The notes: generated from the sequence alone by a model not told the origin. A stretch of DNA of 64,000 nucleotides from Oryzibacter oryziterrae (GCF_021864535.1 NZ_JAKJIC010000005.1:1-64000), one strand, 5' to 3'; positions 16,889 to 27,211 are shown, counted from the stretch's first letter. Numbers and translations: made by a program.

Positions 16889-19117
16889 ATGCTTGCGCGC
16901 ACCAATTTTGTCTTTCCCCTCAAGGCACTGGCCCTGGTCATCGCGATCTTGGTCGCCCTGACGGGCAGCGTAATGTCAGCCAGTGCCGCCAAGTTGGCCG
17001 ACTTCCTCGACAAGGCGGCACCGTCCGACATGGTGCCTGGCGCCGACTCCTTCGGCCCTGTGCGGGACGACCTGCCGGTCGCCCCGGTCCTGAAATCGGG
17101 CACACGCGTCGGCTGGGTCTTCCTCACCTCGGACTTCGTTCCCGCAACGGGCTATTCGGGCAAGCCCATCCACATTCTCGTCGCTCTCGACGACCAGGCC
17201 ACCATCACCGGCGTGCGCCTCGTCAAGCACTCCGAGCCCATCGTCCTCGTCGGCATTCCCGAAGCCAAGATCCGGGCAGTCACCCAGAAATACGTCGGCC
17301 TCGACCTGCACAAGATCGCCGCCGGTGCGCCGCATGACCTCGACATCGTCTCCGGCGCCACGGTGACCGTCATGGTGATCGACGATTCCATCCTGCGGGC
17401 CGGCATCAAGGCCGCCCGCGCCCTCAAGCTCGATGGCTTTGCCGAGGGCACCGGCACTGCGGCGGACAGCAAGACCGTCGATCTGTCCATCGACAAGCAC
17501 TCCGACTGGACCACGCTCACCGGCGACGGCTCGCTGCGCCGCTTCGCCGTCAGTGTCGGCGAGATCAACGCCGCCTTCGACAAGCTCGGCGATCCCCGGG
17601 CAGCCCAGCATCGCGAAAGCGGTGCGGACACCGCCCCCTTCATCGACCTCTGGGTCGGCCTTGCCAGCCAGCCGTCCATCGGTCGCAGCCTGCTCGGCGA
17701 CGCCGCCTACCAGAACCTGCACAACCACCTTCAGGAGGGCGATCAGGCGATCGCCGTCGTCAGCGACGGCCGCTGGTCCTTCAAGGGCTCGGGCTATGTG
17801 CGCGGGGGCATCTTCGACCGCATCACTCTGCTGCAGGGGGAGACCTCGATCCGCTTCCGCGACAGCCAGCACACCCGCATCGTCACCATGCAGGCCGCTG
17901 GCGCCCCGGCCTTCACCGAGATGGACCTCTTCGTCATCCCCAAGGCATCCGGCTTCGATCCGGCAGCCCCCTCGCGGCTGCAGCTGTTGGTCTCCCGTGC
18001 CGTCGGCCCGATCGAGAAGCTGTTCGTCACCTATGACGCCGACTACGCCCTGCCACCCGCCTATCTCAAGAGTGCCCCGGTCGTCTCGGTAGTGACCAAT
18101 GACGAGAGCGCGGGCACGACGGAGACCCAGGCACGGGACGCGCTCTGGCTCCGGATCTGGCAGGCCAAGCAGACGGAAGTCATCGTTCTCGGCGCGGCGC
18201 TTGTGGTTCTCTCGGGCATCTTCTTCTTCCAGTCCTTTGCGACCCGCAACGAGCGAACCTTCCGCATCATCCGCCTGTCCTTCCTCGCCTTCACGCTGGT
18301 CTACATCGGCTGGTACGCCAATGCCCAGTTGTCGGTGGTGAACGTGCTTGCCGTGCTGTCGGCGCTGGTCAGCGACTTCCGCTGGGAAACCTTCCTGATG
18401 GATCCGCTGATCTTCACGCTCTGGTTCGCGGTGGCTGCTGCCCTGCTGTTCTGGGCCCGTGGCGCCTATTGCGGCTGGCTCTGCCCCTTCGGCGCCCTGC
18501 AGGAACTCTCCAACCAGGTGGCCCGCGCCCTCAAGGTGCCGCAGATCACCTTGCCCTGGGGCCTGCACGAACGCCTCTGGCCGATCAAGTACATCCTCTT
18601 CCTCGGTCTCCTTGGACTGTCCTTCTACTCGCTAGACGTCGCCGAACATTACGCGGAGATCGAACCCTTCAAAACCGCGATCATCCTGAAGTTCGATCGC
18701 CCCTGGCCCTATGTGCTCTTCGCCCTCGCCACCCTGGCACCGGGTCTCTTCATCGAGCGCTTCTACTGCCGCTATGTCTGCCCGCTCGGCGGCGGCCTTG
18801 CGATCCCCGCCCGCCTGCACATGTTCCGCTGGCTGAAGCGCTACCGGGAATGCGGCAACCCCTGCCAGACCTGCGCCAACGAGTGCCCGGTCCAGGCCAT
18901 CCATCCGACCGGCGAGATCAATCCCAACGAATGCGTCTCCTGCCTGCACTGCCAGGTGCTCTACCAGCACACCACCAAGTGCCCGGTCGTCGTCGGCAAG
19001 CTCAGGAAGCGCGAGCGCTTCGAAAAGCAGAACGCCATTGCCCCTTCCGCTCAGGCGGGCGCGGGCCAACCCACCGTCACGCACGTCTTCAAGGCCGTGC
19101 CTGACGCGAATACCTGA
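16889..19117 (+). CDS. nosR: NosR, membrane flavo/iron-sulfur protein required for nos expression and N2O reduction
   Basis: A 742-residue polytopic protein that supplies electrons to periplasmic NosZ. It has an N-terminal signal/anchor, then a periplasmic FMN-binding domain with the flavinylation motif SGATVT at residues 155-160 (FMN is attached through the final Thr). Transmembrane helices from about residue 425 follow, with two C-x3-C-P motifs ([10 protein letters not shown] and CRYVCPLGG). A cytoplasmic 2[4Fe-4S] ferredoxin domain closes the protein ([13 protein letters not shown] and CVSCLHCQ). ATG 16889 is chosen because AGGA precedes it and the signal sequence begins there. First gene of the nos operon. 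Confidence 0.96.
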   Translation: MLARTNFVFPLKALALVIAILVALTGSVMSASAAKLADFLDKAAPSDMVPGADSFGPVRDDLPVAPVLKSGTRVGWVFLTSDFVPATGYSGKPIHILVALDDQATITGVRLVKHSEPIVLVGIPEAKIRAVTQKYVGLDLHKIAAGAPHDLDIVSGATVTVMVIDDSILRAGIKAARALKLDGFAEGTGTAADSKTVDLSIDKHSDWTTLTGDGSLRRFAVSVGEINAAFDKLGDPRAAQHRESGADTAPFIDLWVGLASQPSIGRSLLGDAAYQNLHNHLQEGDQAIAVVSDGRWSFKGSGYVRGGIFDRITLLQGETSIRFRDSQHTRIVTMQAAGAPAFTEMDLFVIPKASGFDPAAPSRLQLLVSRAVGPIEKLFVTYDADYALPPAYLKSAPVVSVVTNDESAGTTETQARDALWLRIWQAKQTEVIVLGAALVVLSGIFFFQSFATRNERTFRIIRLSFLAFTLVYIGWYANAQLSVVNVLAVLSALVSDFRWETFLMDPLIFTLWFAVAAALLFWARGAYCGWLCPFGALQELSNQVARALKVPQITLPWGLHERLWPIKYILFLGLLGLSFYSLDVAEHYAEIEPFKTAIILKFDRPWPYVLFALATLAPGLFIERFYCRYVCPLGGGLAIPARLHMFRWLKRYRECGNPCQTCANECPVQAIHPTGEINPNECVSCLHCQVLYQHTTKCPVVVGKLRKRERFEKQNAIAPSAQAGAGQPTVTHVFKAVPDANT

Positions 19118-19134
19118 TCCTTCAGGAGGAAAAC

Positions 19135-21045
19135 ATGACGGGACCTTTTGACAGTCTATCGCGGCGCAGCCTGCTCGGCGGCTCGGCCAAGACGGCCATG
19201 CTGGCCGGTGTTGCCGCGGCGGCCGGTGGCGCCGAACTGCTGGCCAGCCATGCGACGGCGGCCGAAGCAGGCCAGAGCCCGGAAGTGGCTCCGGGCCAGC
19301 TGGATGAATATTACGGCATCTGGTCGTCGGGCCAGTGCGGCGAGGTGCGCATTCTCGGCGTTCCCTCCATGCGCGAACTGATGCGCATTCCCGTCTTCAA
19401 TCGCTGCTCGGCCACCGGCTGGGGCCTCACCAACGAGAGCCTCAAGGTCCTGACCGATGGCCTCTTGCCCGAAACCAAGGAGTTCCTGGCCAAGCGCGGC
19501 AAGACGACCTACGACAACGGCGATCTGCACCACCCGCACATGTCGTTCACCAACGGCACCTATGACGGGCGCTACATCTTCGCCAATGACAAGGCCAACA
19601 CCCGCATCGCCCGCATCCGCTGCGACGTGATGAAGGTCGACAAGATCATCGAGATCCCCAACGCCCATGACATCCACGGCATGCGGCCGCAGAAGTTCCC
19701 GCGCACGGGCTACATCTTCGCCAACTCCGAGCACGAGGGCCCGCTGGTCAACGACGGCAAGATCCTTGATGAGCCGACGAAATACGTCAACATCTTCAGT
19801 GCCATCGACGGCGACTCCATGACAGTGGCCTGGCAGGTGATCGTCTCGGGCAATCTCGACAACACCAACTGCGACTACCAGGGCCTCTACGCCTTCTCCA
19901 CCTCCTACAATTCGGAGATGGGCACCAATCTCGCCGAGATGACCGCCTCGCCCATGGACCACGTGGTGGTCTTCGACATCAAGGCCATCGAGGCCGGCGT
20001 TGCCGCGGGCGACTACCAGGAACTCAACGGCGTGAAGGTGCTCGACGGCCGCAAGGAGGCCAAGAGCAAGTACACCCGCTACATCCCGATCCCCAACAGC
20101 CCGCATGGCGTCAACACCGCGCCTGACGGCAAGCACATCATGATCGCCGGCAAGCTGTCGCCCACCGTCTCGGTGATCGACGTCACCAAGGTGCCCGGTC
20201 TGTTCCAGGACGCCGATCCGCGCTCCTGTATCGTGGCCGAGCCGGAACTGGGTCTCGGCCCCCTGCACACCACCTTCGACGGCAAGGGCTTTGCCTATAC
20301 GACGCTGTTCCTCGACAGCCAGGTGGTCAAGTGGGACATCGACAAGGCCATCCGCAAATACGCCGGCGAGGACGTTGACCCGATCGTCTCCAAGGTCGAC
20401 GTCGCCTATCAGCCCGGCCACCTCAACGCCACCATGGCCGAAACCAGCCAGGCCGACGGCAAATGGCTGGTGTCGATGAACAAGTTCTCCAAGGACCGCT
20501 ACATCAACGTCGGCCCGCTCAAGCCGGAGAACGAACAGCTCATCGACATCTCCACTGACGAGATGAAGGTGATGCACGACGGCCCGACCTTCGCCGAACC
20601 CCATGACGCCATCATGGTGCGCGCCGACATCCTGCAGCCGCTCGACGTGTGGAAGCGTGACGATCCCATGTGGGAGGATGCCCGCCAGCAGGCCAAGGCC
20701 GACGGCATCGTGCTCGAGAACGACAGCAAGGTGATCCGCGACGGCAACAAGGTGCGCGTCTACATGACGTCGACCGCTCCCGCCTTCGGCCTTGAGAAGT
20801 TCGAGGTCAACCAGGGCGACGAGGTGACGGTCTACATCACCAACATCGACGACATCGCGGACCTCACCCACGGCTTCACCATCTCCAACCACGGCGTTGC
20901 CATGGAAGTCGCCCCGCAGGCCACCGCCTCGGTGACCTTCACCGCCGATCGGCCGGGCGTCTACTGGTACTACTGCCAATGGTTCTGCCACGCCCTGCAT
21001 ATGGAAATGCGCGGCCGCATGCTCGTGAAGCCCAAATCGGCTTGA
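19135..21045 (+). CDS. nosZ: TAT-dependent nitrous-oxide reductase (clade I)
   Basis: A 636-residue periplasmic copper enzyme that reduces N2O to N2. The N-terminus carries a twin-arginine signal (SRRSLLGG from residue 9, followed by a long Ala-rich stretch), which marks clade I. The beta-propeller has the CuZ histidine segment DLHHPHMSF. The C-terminal cupredoxin has the CuA ligands C614, C618, H622 and M625 in the spacing C-x3-C-x3-H-x2-M. AGGAGG precedes the ATG. Length and motifs are intact, so the enzyme should be functional. Confidence 0.98.
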   Translation: MTGPFDSLSRRSLLGGSAKTAMLAGVAAAAGGAELLASHATAAEAGQSPEVAPGQLDEYYGIWSSGQCGEVRILGVPSMRELMRIPVFNRCSATGWGLTNESLKVLTDGLLPETKEFLAKRGKTTYDNGDLHHPHMSFTNGTYDGRYIFANDKANTRIARIRCDVMKVDKIIEIPNAHDIHGMRPQKFPRTGYIFANSEHEGPLVNDGKILDEPTKYVNIFSAIDGDSMTVAWQVIVSGNLDNTNCDYQGLYAFSTSYNSEMGTNLAEMTASPMDHVVVFDIKAIEAGVAAGDYQELNGVKVLDGRKEAKSKYTRYIPIPNSPHGVNTAPDGKHIMIAGKLSPTVSVIDVTKVPGLFQDADPRSCIVAEPELGLGPLHTTFDGKGFAYTTLFLDSQVVKWDIDKAIRKYAGEDVDPIVSKVDVAYQPGHLNATMAETSQADGKWLVSMNKFSKDRYINVGPLKPENEQLIDISTDEMKVMHDGPTFAEPHDAIMVRADILQPLDVWKRDDPMWEDARQQAKADGIVLENDSKVIRDGNKVRVYMTSTAPAFGLEKFEVNQGDEVTVYITNIDDIADLTHGFTISNHGVAMEVAPQATASVTFTADRPGVYWYYCQWFCHALHMEMRGRMLVKPKSA

Positions 21046-21088
21046 TGCCGATTGGTTTCTTCCGACGTTGCTTTGAAGAGAGGCTGAC

Positions 21089-22471
21089 ATGCTGCTGAAG
21101 GCACTCGCCCTGCTGGTCCCGCTCCTGTGCGCCCTTGGCCCCGTAAGCGCGGCGGACATCGACGTGCCCATGGCGGCGGATGCCTTGGCGGCAACCCTCA
21201 AGATCGCCAGGCCGGGGGACACCCTCCGGCTTGGCACCTTCGACTATGCCGGCCCGATCATCATCGACAAGCCGGTGACACTGGAGGGAAAGCCGGGCGC
21301 ACGTGTCGTCGGCAACGGTCTGGGCAGCGTCATCACCATCGCCGCCGACGATGTCACGCTGACCGGCCTCACCGTCACCGGTTCCGGTCTGCACCTCGAC
21401 ACGCTGGACTCGGCCATCGTCATTTCCCAGGGCTTCAAGCGGGCCCGCGTCGTCGACAACAACCTCGACAACAATCTCACCGGCGTTGACGTCCAGGGCG
21501 GCATCGACGCCACCGTCAGCCGCAACCGCATCGTCGGCCACCGCGACATGCGCGTCAACGAGCGCGGCCCCGGCATCTACGTCTGGAACGCACCGGGTCT
21601 GGTGGCCGAGGACAACGACATCATCGCCGGACGCGACGGCATCTTCATCAACAATTCCCATGACGCCGTCTACGCCCGCAACCGCATGAGCGAGCTGCGC
21701 TTCGCCTTCCATTCCATGTATGCCAACAACATCAAGCTGATCGACAACACATCGATCGGCAACGAACTGGGCTTCGCGCTGATGTATTCGCGTCAGGTGG
21801 AAGCGCGCGGCAACCTTTCCGTCGGCGACCGCACCCATGGCCTCTTCCTGAACTACGTCATCGACGCCAGCATCGCACACAACGAAGTGCGCGACGGCGG
21901 CGAGAAATGCCTGTTCGTCTACAACGTCAACCACGCCGTCATCGCAGGCAATCGCCTGTCCGGATGCGGCATCGGGGTTCACTTCACCGGCGGCTCCGAG
22001 GACGTGACCATGGCCGGCAACGCCTTCATCGGCAACCGCACCCAGGTCAAGTATGTCGGAACGCGCTGGCTCGAATGGAGCGGTCCGGTAGGCGATGCCC
22101 TTCCCCAGCGCGCCACCATGCCGACCGACGCGGCGGCTCCGACCAGCCTGGCCCAAGCCCCCATCGGCAACTACTGGTCCGACAACGCCGCCTTCGACAT
22201 CGACGGTGACGGCATCGCCGACAGCCCCTACCGCCCCAACGACACCATCGACCAGCTGACCTGGAGCCAGCCCATGAGCAGCCTGCTGCTGGGATCGCCG
22301 GCGGTGCAGCTGATCCGCTGGGCCCAGTCGCGCTTCCCCGGCCTGATGCCCGGTGGCGTCGTCGACAGCCATCCGCTGGTCGCTCCTGGCACCGCTGGTG
22401 TCGGGCCGGAAGCCGACCGCCACGGCGCCCTCACCCTTTCCGACACCAGCACCGGGAGACAGCCGTCATGA
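21089..22471 (+). CDS. nosD: NosD, periplasmic copper-delivery protein
   Basis: A 460-residue protein with a Sec signal peptide (first 22 residues) and a right-handed parallel beta-helix (CASH/NosD repeats) rich in N-N-x-I/V turns, such as VDNNLDNNLTGVDVQGG and ISGCGIGVHFTGGSEDVTMAGN-type rungs. NosD works with the NosFY ABC transporter and NosL to assemble the CuZ centre of NosZ. Its stop overlaps the nosF start by 4 bp. Confidence 0.95.
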   Translation: MLLKALALLVPLLCALGPVSAADIDVPMAADALAATLKIARPGDTLRLGTFDYAGPIIIDKPVTLEGKPGARVVGNGLGSVITIAADDVTLTGLTVTGSGLHLDTLDSAIVISQGFKRARVVDNNLDNNLTGVDVQGGIDATVSRNRIVGHRDMRVNERGPGIYVWNAPGLVAEDNDIIAGRDGIFINNSHDAVYARNRMSELRFAFHSMYANNIKLIDNTSIGNELGFALMYSRQVEARGNLSVGDRTHGLFLNYVIDASIAHNEVRDGGEKCLFVYNVNHAVIAGNRLSGCGIGVHFTGGSEDVTMAGNAFIGNRTQVKYVGTRWLEWSGPVGDALPQRATMPTDAAAPTSLAQAPIGNYWSDNAAFDIDGDGIADSPYRPNDTIDQLTWSQPMSSLLLGSPAVQLIRWAQSRFPGLMPGGVVDSHPLVAPGTAGVGPEADRHGALTLSDTSTGRQPS

Positions 22472-23397
22472 GCGACCGCCAAATCGTCCTGAAGATCGCC
22501 GATCTCACCCTGCGCTTCGGCTCCTTTACCGCCCTCGACGCCGTCAATCTCACCGTGAGCGCCGGCGAGCGCGTCGCCCTGCTCGGCCACAACGGCGCCG
22601 GCAAATCCACCCTGTTCAAGACCGTGCTGGGCTTTCTGAAGCCTGACGGCGGGACACTCACCGTGGCCGGTGCCCGGCCCGGCTCCGATCACGCCCGCGG
22701 CGCGGTGAGCTACCTGCCCGAACAGGTGGCCTTTCCCAAGGCCCTAACCGGCACGGAAATCATCACCCATTTCGCCCGCCTCAAGGGTGTCGCCCCCAGC
22801 CGGTCGATCGGCTTGCTGGAGACCGTCGGTATTGCCGACGCTGCCGACCGCGCCATCGGCACCTATTCCAAGGGCATGCGCCAGCGCCTCGGCCTTGCCC
22901 AGGCTCTGATCGGCAAGCCCGCCCTCCTGCTCCTCGACGAGCCCACCTCCGGCCTCGACCCGCTGTCGCGCGGCGAGTTCTACGCCATCATCGACCGGGT
23001 CGCCGCCGAGGGAACTGCCGTCCTCCTGTCCTCGCATTCCCTGACGGAAGTCGAGAGCCGCACCGACCGCGTCGCCATCCTCGCCAGAGGACAGCTGAAA
23101 GCCGACGGTGCGCTGGCCGATCTTGCGCGCGCCGCCCGCCTGCCCATCCGCATCCGTGTCGAAGCGGAGCCCGGCCGGGCCGACGCCGTGCGCGACCGGA
23201 TCGGCGGGGACCGCATCAACGGCCGCAGCGTCCTGCTCAACTGCCTCGCCGAGGAGAAGATCGGCCTCCTCGCCCGCGTTGCGGCCCTCGGCAAGGACGT
23301 CACCGACGTCGACATCACCCTGCCCGGCCTTGACGACGTCTATCGCCATTACAGCGGCATCGATCTCGCCACTCACGCCATGGGAGACGCATCATGA
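22468..23397 (+). CDS. nosF: NosF, ABC transporter ATP-binding protein
   Basis: A 309-residue cytoplasmic ATPase with Walker A GHNGAGKST at residues 40-48, signature YSKGMRQRLGLAQAL, Walker B LLLLDEPTSGLDPLSRGEF and H-loop SSHSLTEV. With NosY it powers NosD-dependent metallocentre maturation. It overlaps both neighbours by ATGA junctions, which points to tight stoichiometric coupling. Confidence 0.95.
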   Translation: MSDRQIVLKIADLTLRFGSFTALDAVNLTVSAGERVALLGHNGAGKSTLFKTVLGFLKPDGGTLTVAGARPGSDHARGAVSYLPEQVAFPKALTGTEIITHFARLKGVAPSRSIGLLETVGIADAADRAIGTYSKGMRQRLGLAQALIGKPALLLLDEPTSGLDPLSRGEFYAIIDRVAAEGTAVLLSSHSLTEVESRTDRVAILARGQLKADGALADLARAARLPIRIRVEAEPGRADAVRDRIGGDRINGRSVLLNCLAEEKIGLLARVAALGKDVTDVDITLPGLDDVYRHYSGIDLATHAMGDAS

Positions 23398-24236
23398 GCG
23401 GAGCCATCCGCATCGCCACCGTGGCGACAACCGAGTTTCGCCTTGCGGTCCGCAACCGCTGGGTCCTCCTGGCGACCCTGACCCTGACCGGCTTTGCGCT
23501 GGCGCTGGCCTTCCTCGGCAGCGGCCCGAGCGGCGAGCTGAAGGTCGACCCGCTCACCCTGACGGCGGCCAGCCTGTCGACCCTGTCGGTCTATCTCGTC
23601 CCCCTGATCGCCCTGCTCGTCTCCTATGACAGCCTTGCCGGCGAACTCGAACGCGGCACCCTCTCGCTGGTGCTGGCAACCCCGATCCGCCGCACCGAAC
23701 TGCTGATCGCCAAGTTTCTCGGCCACCTGGCCGTGCTCGCGCTCGCCATCGTCGTCGGCTATGGCATCGCCGCCCTCGCGGTCATCGAGCGCCACGGCCT
23801 CGGAGCACACGCGGCGGGCCTGGTGGTCTGGTTTCGCCTGATGGCGACCTGCCTCCTGCTTGGCGCGGTCTTCGTCGGCCTCGGCATGGCCGTGTCGGCC
23901 AGTTGCCGCCAGACCGGCACCGCCGCCGCCCTGTCGGTCGGTCTCTGGCTCCTGCTTGTAGTGCTCTACGATCTCGCCCTGCTCGGCGCCATCATCGTCG
24001 ATCGCGGCGGCCTCTTCACCAAGACGATCTTCCCCTTCCTGGTCCTCGCCAATCCCGGCGACGCCTTCCGCCTGTTCAACCTCGCCCAGATGGATGCCGG
24101 CACACCGATCGCCGGCCTTGATGGCCTCGCCCATTCCCTCCCCCTGCCGATTGGCGCCGCGCTCGCAGTCCTCGTTGCCTGGCTCGGGGCAGCTCTCAGC
24201 GCCGCCGTCGCCCTTGCAAGGAAGATAACACCATGA
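23394..24236 (+). CDS. nosY: NosY, ABC transporter permease
   Basis: A 280-residue inner-membrane protein with about six hydrophobic helices and the cytoplasmic SLAGELERGTLSLVLATPIRRTELLIAKFLGHL segment that is typical of NosY-type ABC-2 permeases and couples to the ATPase. It forms the transporter with NosF. Translationally coupled to nosF and nosL through 4-bp overlaps. Confidence 0.95.
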   Translation: MSGAIRIATVATTEFRLAVRNRWVLLATLTLTGFALALAFLGSGPSGELKVDPLTLTAASLSTLSVYLVPLIALLVSYDSLAGELERGTLSLVLATPIRRTELLIAKFLGHLAVLALAIVVGYGIAALAVIERHGLGAHAAGLVVWFRLMATCLLLGAVFVGLGMAVSASCRQTGTAAALSVGLWLLLVVLYDLALLGAIIVDRGGLFTKTIFPFLVLANPGDAFRLFNLAQMDAGTPIAGLDGLAHSLPLPIGAALAVLVAWLGAALSAAVALARKITP

Positions 24237-24775
24237 AATCCGCCACCTTCGCGCTGCTTGCCGTCCTCCTGCTCGCCGCTCCCCTTGCCGCCTGCAACGA
24301 CCAGTCCGCCGCCGTCAAACCCGCCGCCATCGAGATGACCGACAACGCGCTCGGCTATTACTGCCAGATGTATCTGGCCGATCACGGCGGCCCCAAGGCC
24401 CAGATCCACGAGAAGGGCACCGAGCAGCCGCTCTGGTTCAGCCAGGTCTCCGACGCCGTGACCTATCTGCACGGCAGCGAGCGGCGCGGCGAAGTGCTCG
24501 CCGTCTATGTCTCCGACATGTCCAGGGCCAGGAGCTGGGACGAGCCCGGTCGCGACAACTGGATCGACGCGGACAGCGCCTGGTTCGTCATCGGCAGTCG
24601 CCAGTCCGGCGGCATGGGCACGCCCGAGGCCATTCCCTTCGCCAGCAAGGAGGCCGCAGCGGCCTTCGTCGCGGACAAGGGCGGCAACATCGTCCGTCTC
24701 GCAGACATTCCCGACAGCTATCTGCACCCGGAAAACGCCCCCATGGCGTCCGGCCATTCCGACATGTCCATGTAG
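24233..24775 (+). CDS. nosL: NosL, copper-chaperone lipoprotein
   Basis: A 180-residue protein with a lipoprotein signal ending in LAAC (C21), so it should be anchored in the outer leaflet of the inner membrane or in the outer membrane. The segment MTDNALGYYCQMYLADHGGPKAQIHEKG holds the conserved Met and Cys positions of NosL, which binds Cu(I) and hands it to NosD and apo-NosZ. The C-terminus is His/Met-rich (MASGHSDMSM). It lies within the coupled nosDFYL block. Confidence 0.95.
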   Translation: MKSATFALLAVLLLAAPLAACNDQSAAVKPAAIEMTDNALGYYCQMYLADHGGPKAQIHEKGTEQPLWFSQVSDAVTYLHGSERRGEVLAVYVSDMSRARSWDEPGRDNWIDADSAWFVIGSRQSGGMGTPEAIPFASKEAAAAFVADKGGNIVRLADIPDSYLHPENAPMASGHSDMSM

Positions 24776-24787
24776 GAGGCGTTGAAA

Positions 24788-25753
24788 ATGTCCCGTGATT
24801 TGATGCGTGCCGCGCCGTCGCGGCCAAGCCGCCGCCGCTTCCTGAAGATCAGCGCCGCCTTCCTCGGCGGCGCTGTGCTGGCGTCGACCGGTCCTGCCTC
24901 CAGCGCGCTTGCCATCCAGCAATGGAGCGGCCAGGCGCTCGGCGCCCACACAACCATCCGCCTGGCCGGCGCCTCGCCGGAGACCGCAGCGGCCGCCTTC
25001 GCCGCCGTCGAGGCGGAAGTCGCCCGGCTTGAGGGGTTGTTCAGCCTCTATCGAACCGACAGCCTGCTTGCCCGCCTCAACCGCGACGGCAGCCTCGCCG
25101 CGCCCCCGGCCGACCTTCTCGACCTTCTGACCGAGGCCCGTGCCGCCTGGCGCGCGACCGGCGGCCTGTTCGACCCGACGGTCCAGCCGCTGTTCGATCT
25201 CTACGCCCGGCATTTCTCCGCGCCGGACGCCGACCCCGCCGGCCCCGCGCGCGACGCTCTCGATCGCGCCCTCGACACGATCGGCTTTGCCGACGTCGAC
25301 TTCGACGAGGACGCCATCCGCTTGCGCCGACCTGGCATGGCCCTGACCTTCAACGGCATCGCGCAAGGCTTCATCACCGATCGCATCGCCGACCTCCTGC
25401 GCGCTCGCGGCTTTGCCAACATGCTGCTCGATCTGGGCGAAATCCGCGCCAGCGGCTCGGGACGCGCCGGGCAAGGCTGGCCGATCCGCGTCGAGACCAG
25501 CGACATTCACCTCGATCTCCGCGATCAGGCCGTCGCCACCTCGCGCCCGCTCGGCACCGTGCTCGACGCCCAGGGACGGTTCGGCCACATCTTCGACCCC
25601 CGCCGCGGCTTCGTCGCCACCGAGATCGCCCAGGCAACCGTCATCGCGCCGCGCGCCGCCGAGGCCGACGCTCTCTCCACCGCCGCCGCTCTCATGCCGC
25701 GCACCAGGCTCGATCGCCTCCAGCGCCCGGATCTGACGATCCTGACACTTTGA
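24788..25753 (+). CDS. nosX: NosX, FAD:protein FMN transferase (ApbE family)
   Basis: A 321-residue periplasmic ApbE-type flavin transferase with a twin-arginine signal (RRRFLK followed by a hydrophobic stretch). Family motifs are FSLYRTDSLLARLN, TGGLFDPTVQPL, LTFNGIAQGFITDRIADLL, and the Mg-binding AEADALSTAAALM near the C-terminus. NosX attaches FMN to the SGATVT threonine of NosR. GGAGG at 24775-24779 is correctly spaced for ATG 24788 and too close for the in-frame TTG at 24782. Last gene of the nos operon. Confidence 0.94.
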   Translation: MSRDLMRAAPSRPSRRRFLKISAAFLGGAVLASTGPASSALAIQQWSGQALGAHTTIRLAGASPETAAAAFAAVEAEVARLEGLFSLYRTDSLLARLNRDGSLAAPPADLLDLLTEARAAWRATGGLFDPTVQPLFDLYARHFSAPDADPAGPARDALDRALDTIGFADVDFDEDAIRLRRPGMALTFNGIAQGFITDRIADLLRARGFANMLLDLGEIRASGSGRAGQGWPIRVETSDIHLDLRDQAVATSRPLGTVLDAQGRFGHIFDPRRGFVATEIAQATVIAPRAAEADALSTAAALMPRTRLDRLQRPDLTILTL

Positions 25754-25771
25754 GGCTGGCGCTACGTTCAA

Positions 25772-26236
25772 TCAGTCCTCGTCCGCTGTGGACGAGGACC
25801 GGCCGGCGTCCAGGGTCGAAACAAGCTGCGCCAGCACGGCCCTGGCCACTCCGATATCCTCGACCGGCAGATCCCGCGCGAGGTCCTCCATCCATTTGCC
25901 CTGCTCCTGCATCAGCCCCTGGTAGGACGCCGTGCCGCCCGGCGTTGGCACCAGGAGCTTGGCACGGGCATGCCGGGGGTTGGGGCGATAGACCGCCATC
26001 CCGTCCCGCACCAGATCGTCGGCGAGACGCTGCACCCCCTGGCGGCTCTGCGACAGCGCACGGGCGATGTCCGCGATCGACGCTTCCTGCATCATGATCA
26101 CGCCCATGACCTGCCAGCGCGCCGCCGTCAGCCCGAACGGCGCCGCCAGCCGGTTGCCGACCTCCGTCAGCCGATTGGCGGCTTGCAGGACATTCCAGAC
26201 CAAGCCGCTCATTCGCTCGCCTTGCAGGCTGCCCAT
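25772..26236 (-). CDS. MarR family transcriptional regulator
   Basis: A 154-residue winged-helix regulator. The segment LTAARWQVMGVIMMQEASIADIARALSQSRQGVQRLADDLVRDGMAVYRPNPRHARAKLLVPT covers the recognition helix and the beta wing with the conserved D/N-x-R-x-x-R-x-x-x-L-T-like end. ATG 26236 is chosen because GGGGAG precedes it; the open frame extends upstream through the operator. It is divergent from a SnoaL-like gene over two palindromes, so it probably represses both genes. The inducer is unknown. Confidence 0.92.
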   Translation of the reverse strand: MGSLQGERMSGLVWNVLQAANRLTEVGNRLAAPFGLTAARWQVMGVIMMQEASIADIARALSQSRQGVQRLADDLVRDGMAVYRPNPRHARAKLLVPTPGGTASYQGLMQEQGKWMEDLARDLPVEDIGVARAVLAQLVSTLDAGRSSSTADED

Positions 26237-26264
26237 GGTGATCTCCCCACAGCGTGAAGCATAT

Positions 26265-26280
26265 TGACAACATGTTGTCA
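26265..26280. promoter_or_regulatory. MarR operator 1, perfect palindrome
   Basis: TGACAACATGTTGTCA is a perfect 16-bp palindrome 28 bp in front of the MarR start codon. Its 14-bp core is repeated exactly at 26292-26305, with centres 26 bp apart. Confidence 0.75.
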
Positions 26281-26291
26281 TAATGCAAAAA

Positions 26292-26305
26292 GACAACATG
26301 TTGTC
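26292..26305. promoter_or_regulatory. MarR operator 2, perfect palindrome
   Basis: GACAACATGTTGTC, an exact copy of the core of operator 1. It ends just before the AGGAGG ribosome-binding site of the SnoaL-like gene, so a bound dimer would block its transcription. Confidence 0.75.
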
Positions 26306-26319
26306 AAAGGAGGCATATC

Positions 26320-26715
26320 ATGACACCGCAGGATCTTGTCAAAGGGCTCTATCAAGACTGCCTCAACCCGCGCCGACTGGATCGCCTCACCGACTATCTC
26401 GCCGACGACTTCCTCGGCGCCGGCGGCGAACAGGGCCCCGCCGGCTTCCGCACCACCGTCGAGCGCATGGTGACGGCTTTCCCCGATCTCAAATTCGAGA
26501 TCGAGGATCTCTTCGGCGCCGGTGACCGGATCTGCGTCCGCTGGCGCTTCGAGGCAGAGCATCGCGGCCCCCTGGGCGCCGTCGCTCCTTCGGGCAGAAT
26601 GGCGACCCAGCAGGGGATCGGCATCTACGAGGCGAGAGACGGCAAACTTGCCCGCGCCTGGCTCCAGGTCGACCGCCTCGGCGTGCTGCAGCAGATCGGC
26701 GCGATCAAGCCGTGA
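26320..26715 (+). CDS. SnoaL-like ester cyclase family protein
   Basis: A 131-residue protein with the alpha+beta barrel of the NTF2/SnoaL superfamily. Landmarks are VKGLYQDCLNPRRLDRLTDYLADDF, TVERMVTAFPDLKFEIEDLFGAGDRICVRWRFEAEHRG and the closing KLARAWLQVDRLGVLQQIG. Members are small cyclases, isomerases or binding proteins; no substrate can be assigned. AGGAGG precedes the ATG. It is controlled, by position, by the divergent MarR gene. Confidence 0.85.
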   Translation: MTPQDLVKGLYQDCLNPRRLDRLTDYLADDFLGAGGEQGPAGFRTTVERMVTAFPDLKFEIEDLFGAGDRICVRWRFEAEHRGPLGAVAPSGRMATQQGIGIYEARDGKLARAWLQVDRLGVLQQIGAIKP

Positions 26716-26783
26716 GAATCACCGCAAGCGCATGACGGCAAGTGCCGCAGGCACAATGCATCAGGACTGATGACTCAGGAAAA

Positions 26784-26873
26784 TGGCGGAGAGGGAGGGA
26801 TTCGAACCCCCGATACCCTTGCGAGTATGCCGCATTTCGAGTGCGGTGCATTCGACCACTCTGCCACCTCTCC
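26784..26873 (-). tRNA. tRNA-Ser (anticodon CGA)
   Basis: Read on the minus strand, 90 nt fold as a class II tRNA: acceptor GGAGAGG/CCTCTCC with discriminator G and encoded CCA, a D-arm containing GGCAGAGTGGT, an anticodon loop CTCGAAA giving CGA, a long variable arm and a T-arm with GGTTCGAATCC. Anticodon CGA reads the serine codon UCG. The flanks 26716-26783 and 26874-27180 hold no recognisable gene. Confidence 0.97.
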
Positions 26874-27181
26874 GCGGTGCTGATTGGGATGAAAGTCCCG
26901 GTCGAAAGCGGCGCGGACCATAACCGCGCCTTTGGCATTCGGCAAGGGGCCGCGCCAATTATTTTCTGATTTTCGCGTGGCTTGGCCAGCGACCTCCCCG
27001 AGGGGCACGGGCCGCCGCCCCTGCCAGCCGGCAAATCATGCCCTGGCCGCCGCCGATCGGTCGCAGCCTCGGTCACGACAACCGCCCCCCGACACGTGAT
27101 GCCATTGCAACAGATCGGTACAGTTGGCCCGGCGAATACCGAAACCGTACCAAAAACGATGATTTTTCCGCGCCCTCGCCG

Positions 27182-27211
27182 TTGACGCGCGGACGGGGAA
27201 ACGTGTATGGA
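27182..27211 (+). promoter_or_regulatory. predicted promoter of rplU-rpmA
   Basis: TTGACG (27182-27187) and TATGGA (27206-27211) are separated by 18 bp, about 125 bp upstream of rplU, leaving a 5' untranslated leader of just over 100 nt that may take part in ribosomal-protein control. Confidence 0.45.

Noticed and set aside
19156-21237. 693-codon open frame antisense to nosZ, and similar long antisense frames opposite dnaE2, ctpA and asd
   Set aside because: They are compositional shadows of high-GC genes: no ribosome-binding site, no recognisable domain, and each lies opposite a firmly identified gene.
26874-27180. Possible small gene or integration site next to tRNA-Ser
   Set aside because: No conserved ORF, no duplicated tRNA 3' end and no integrase; the flanks look like ordinary intergenic DNA.
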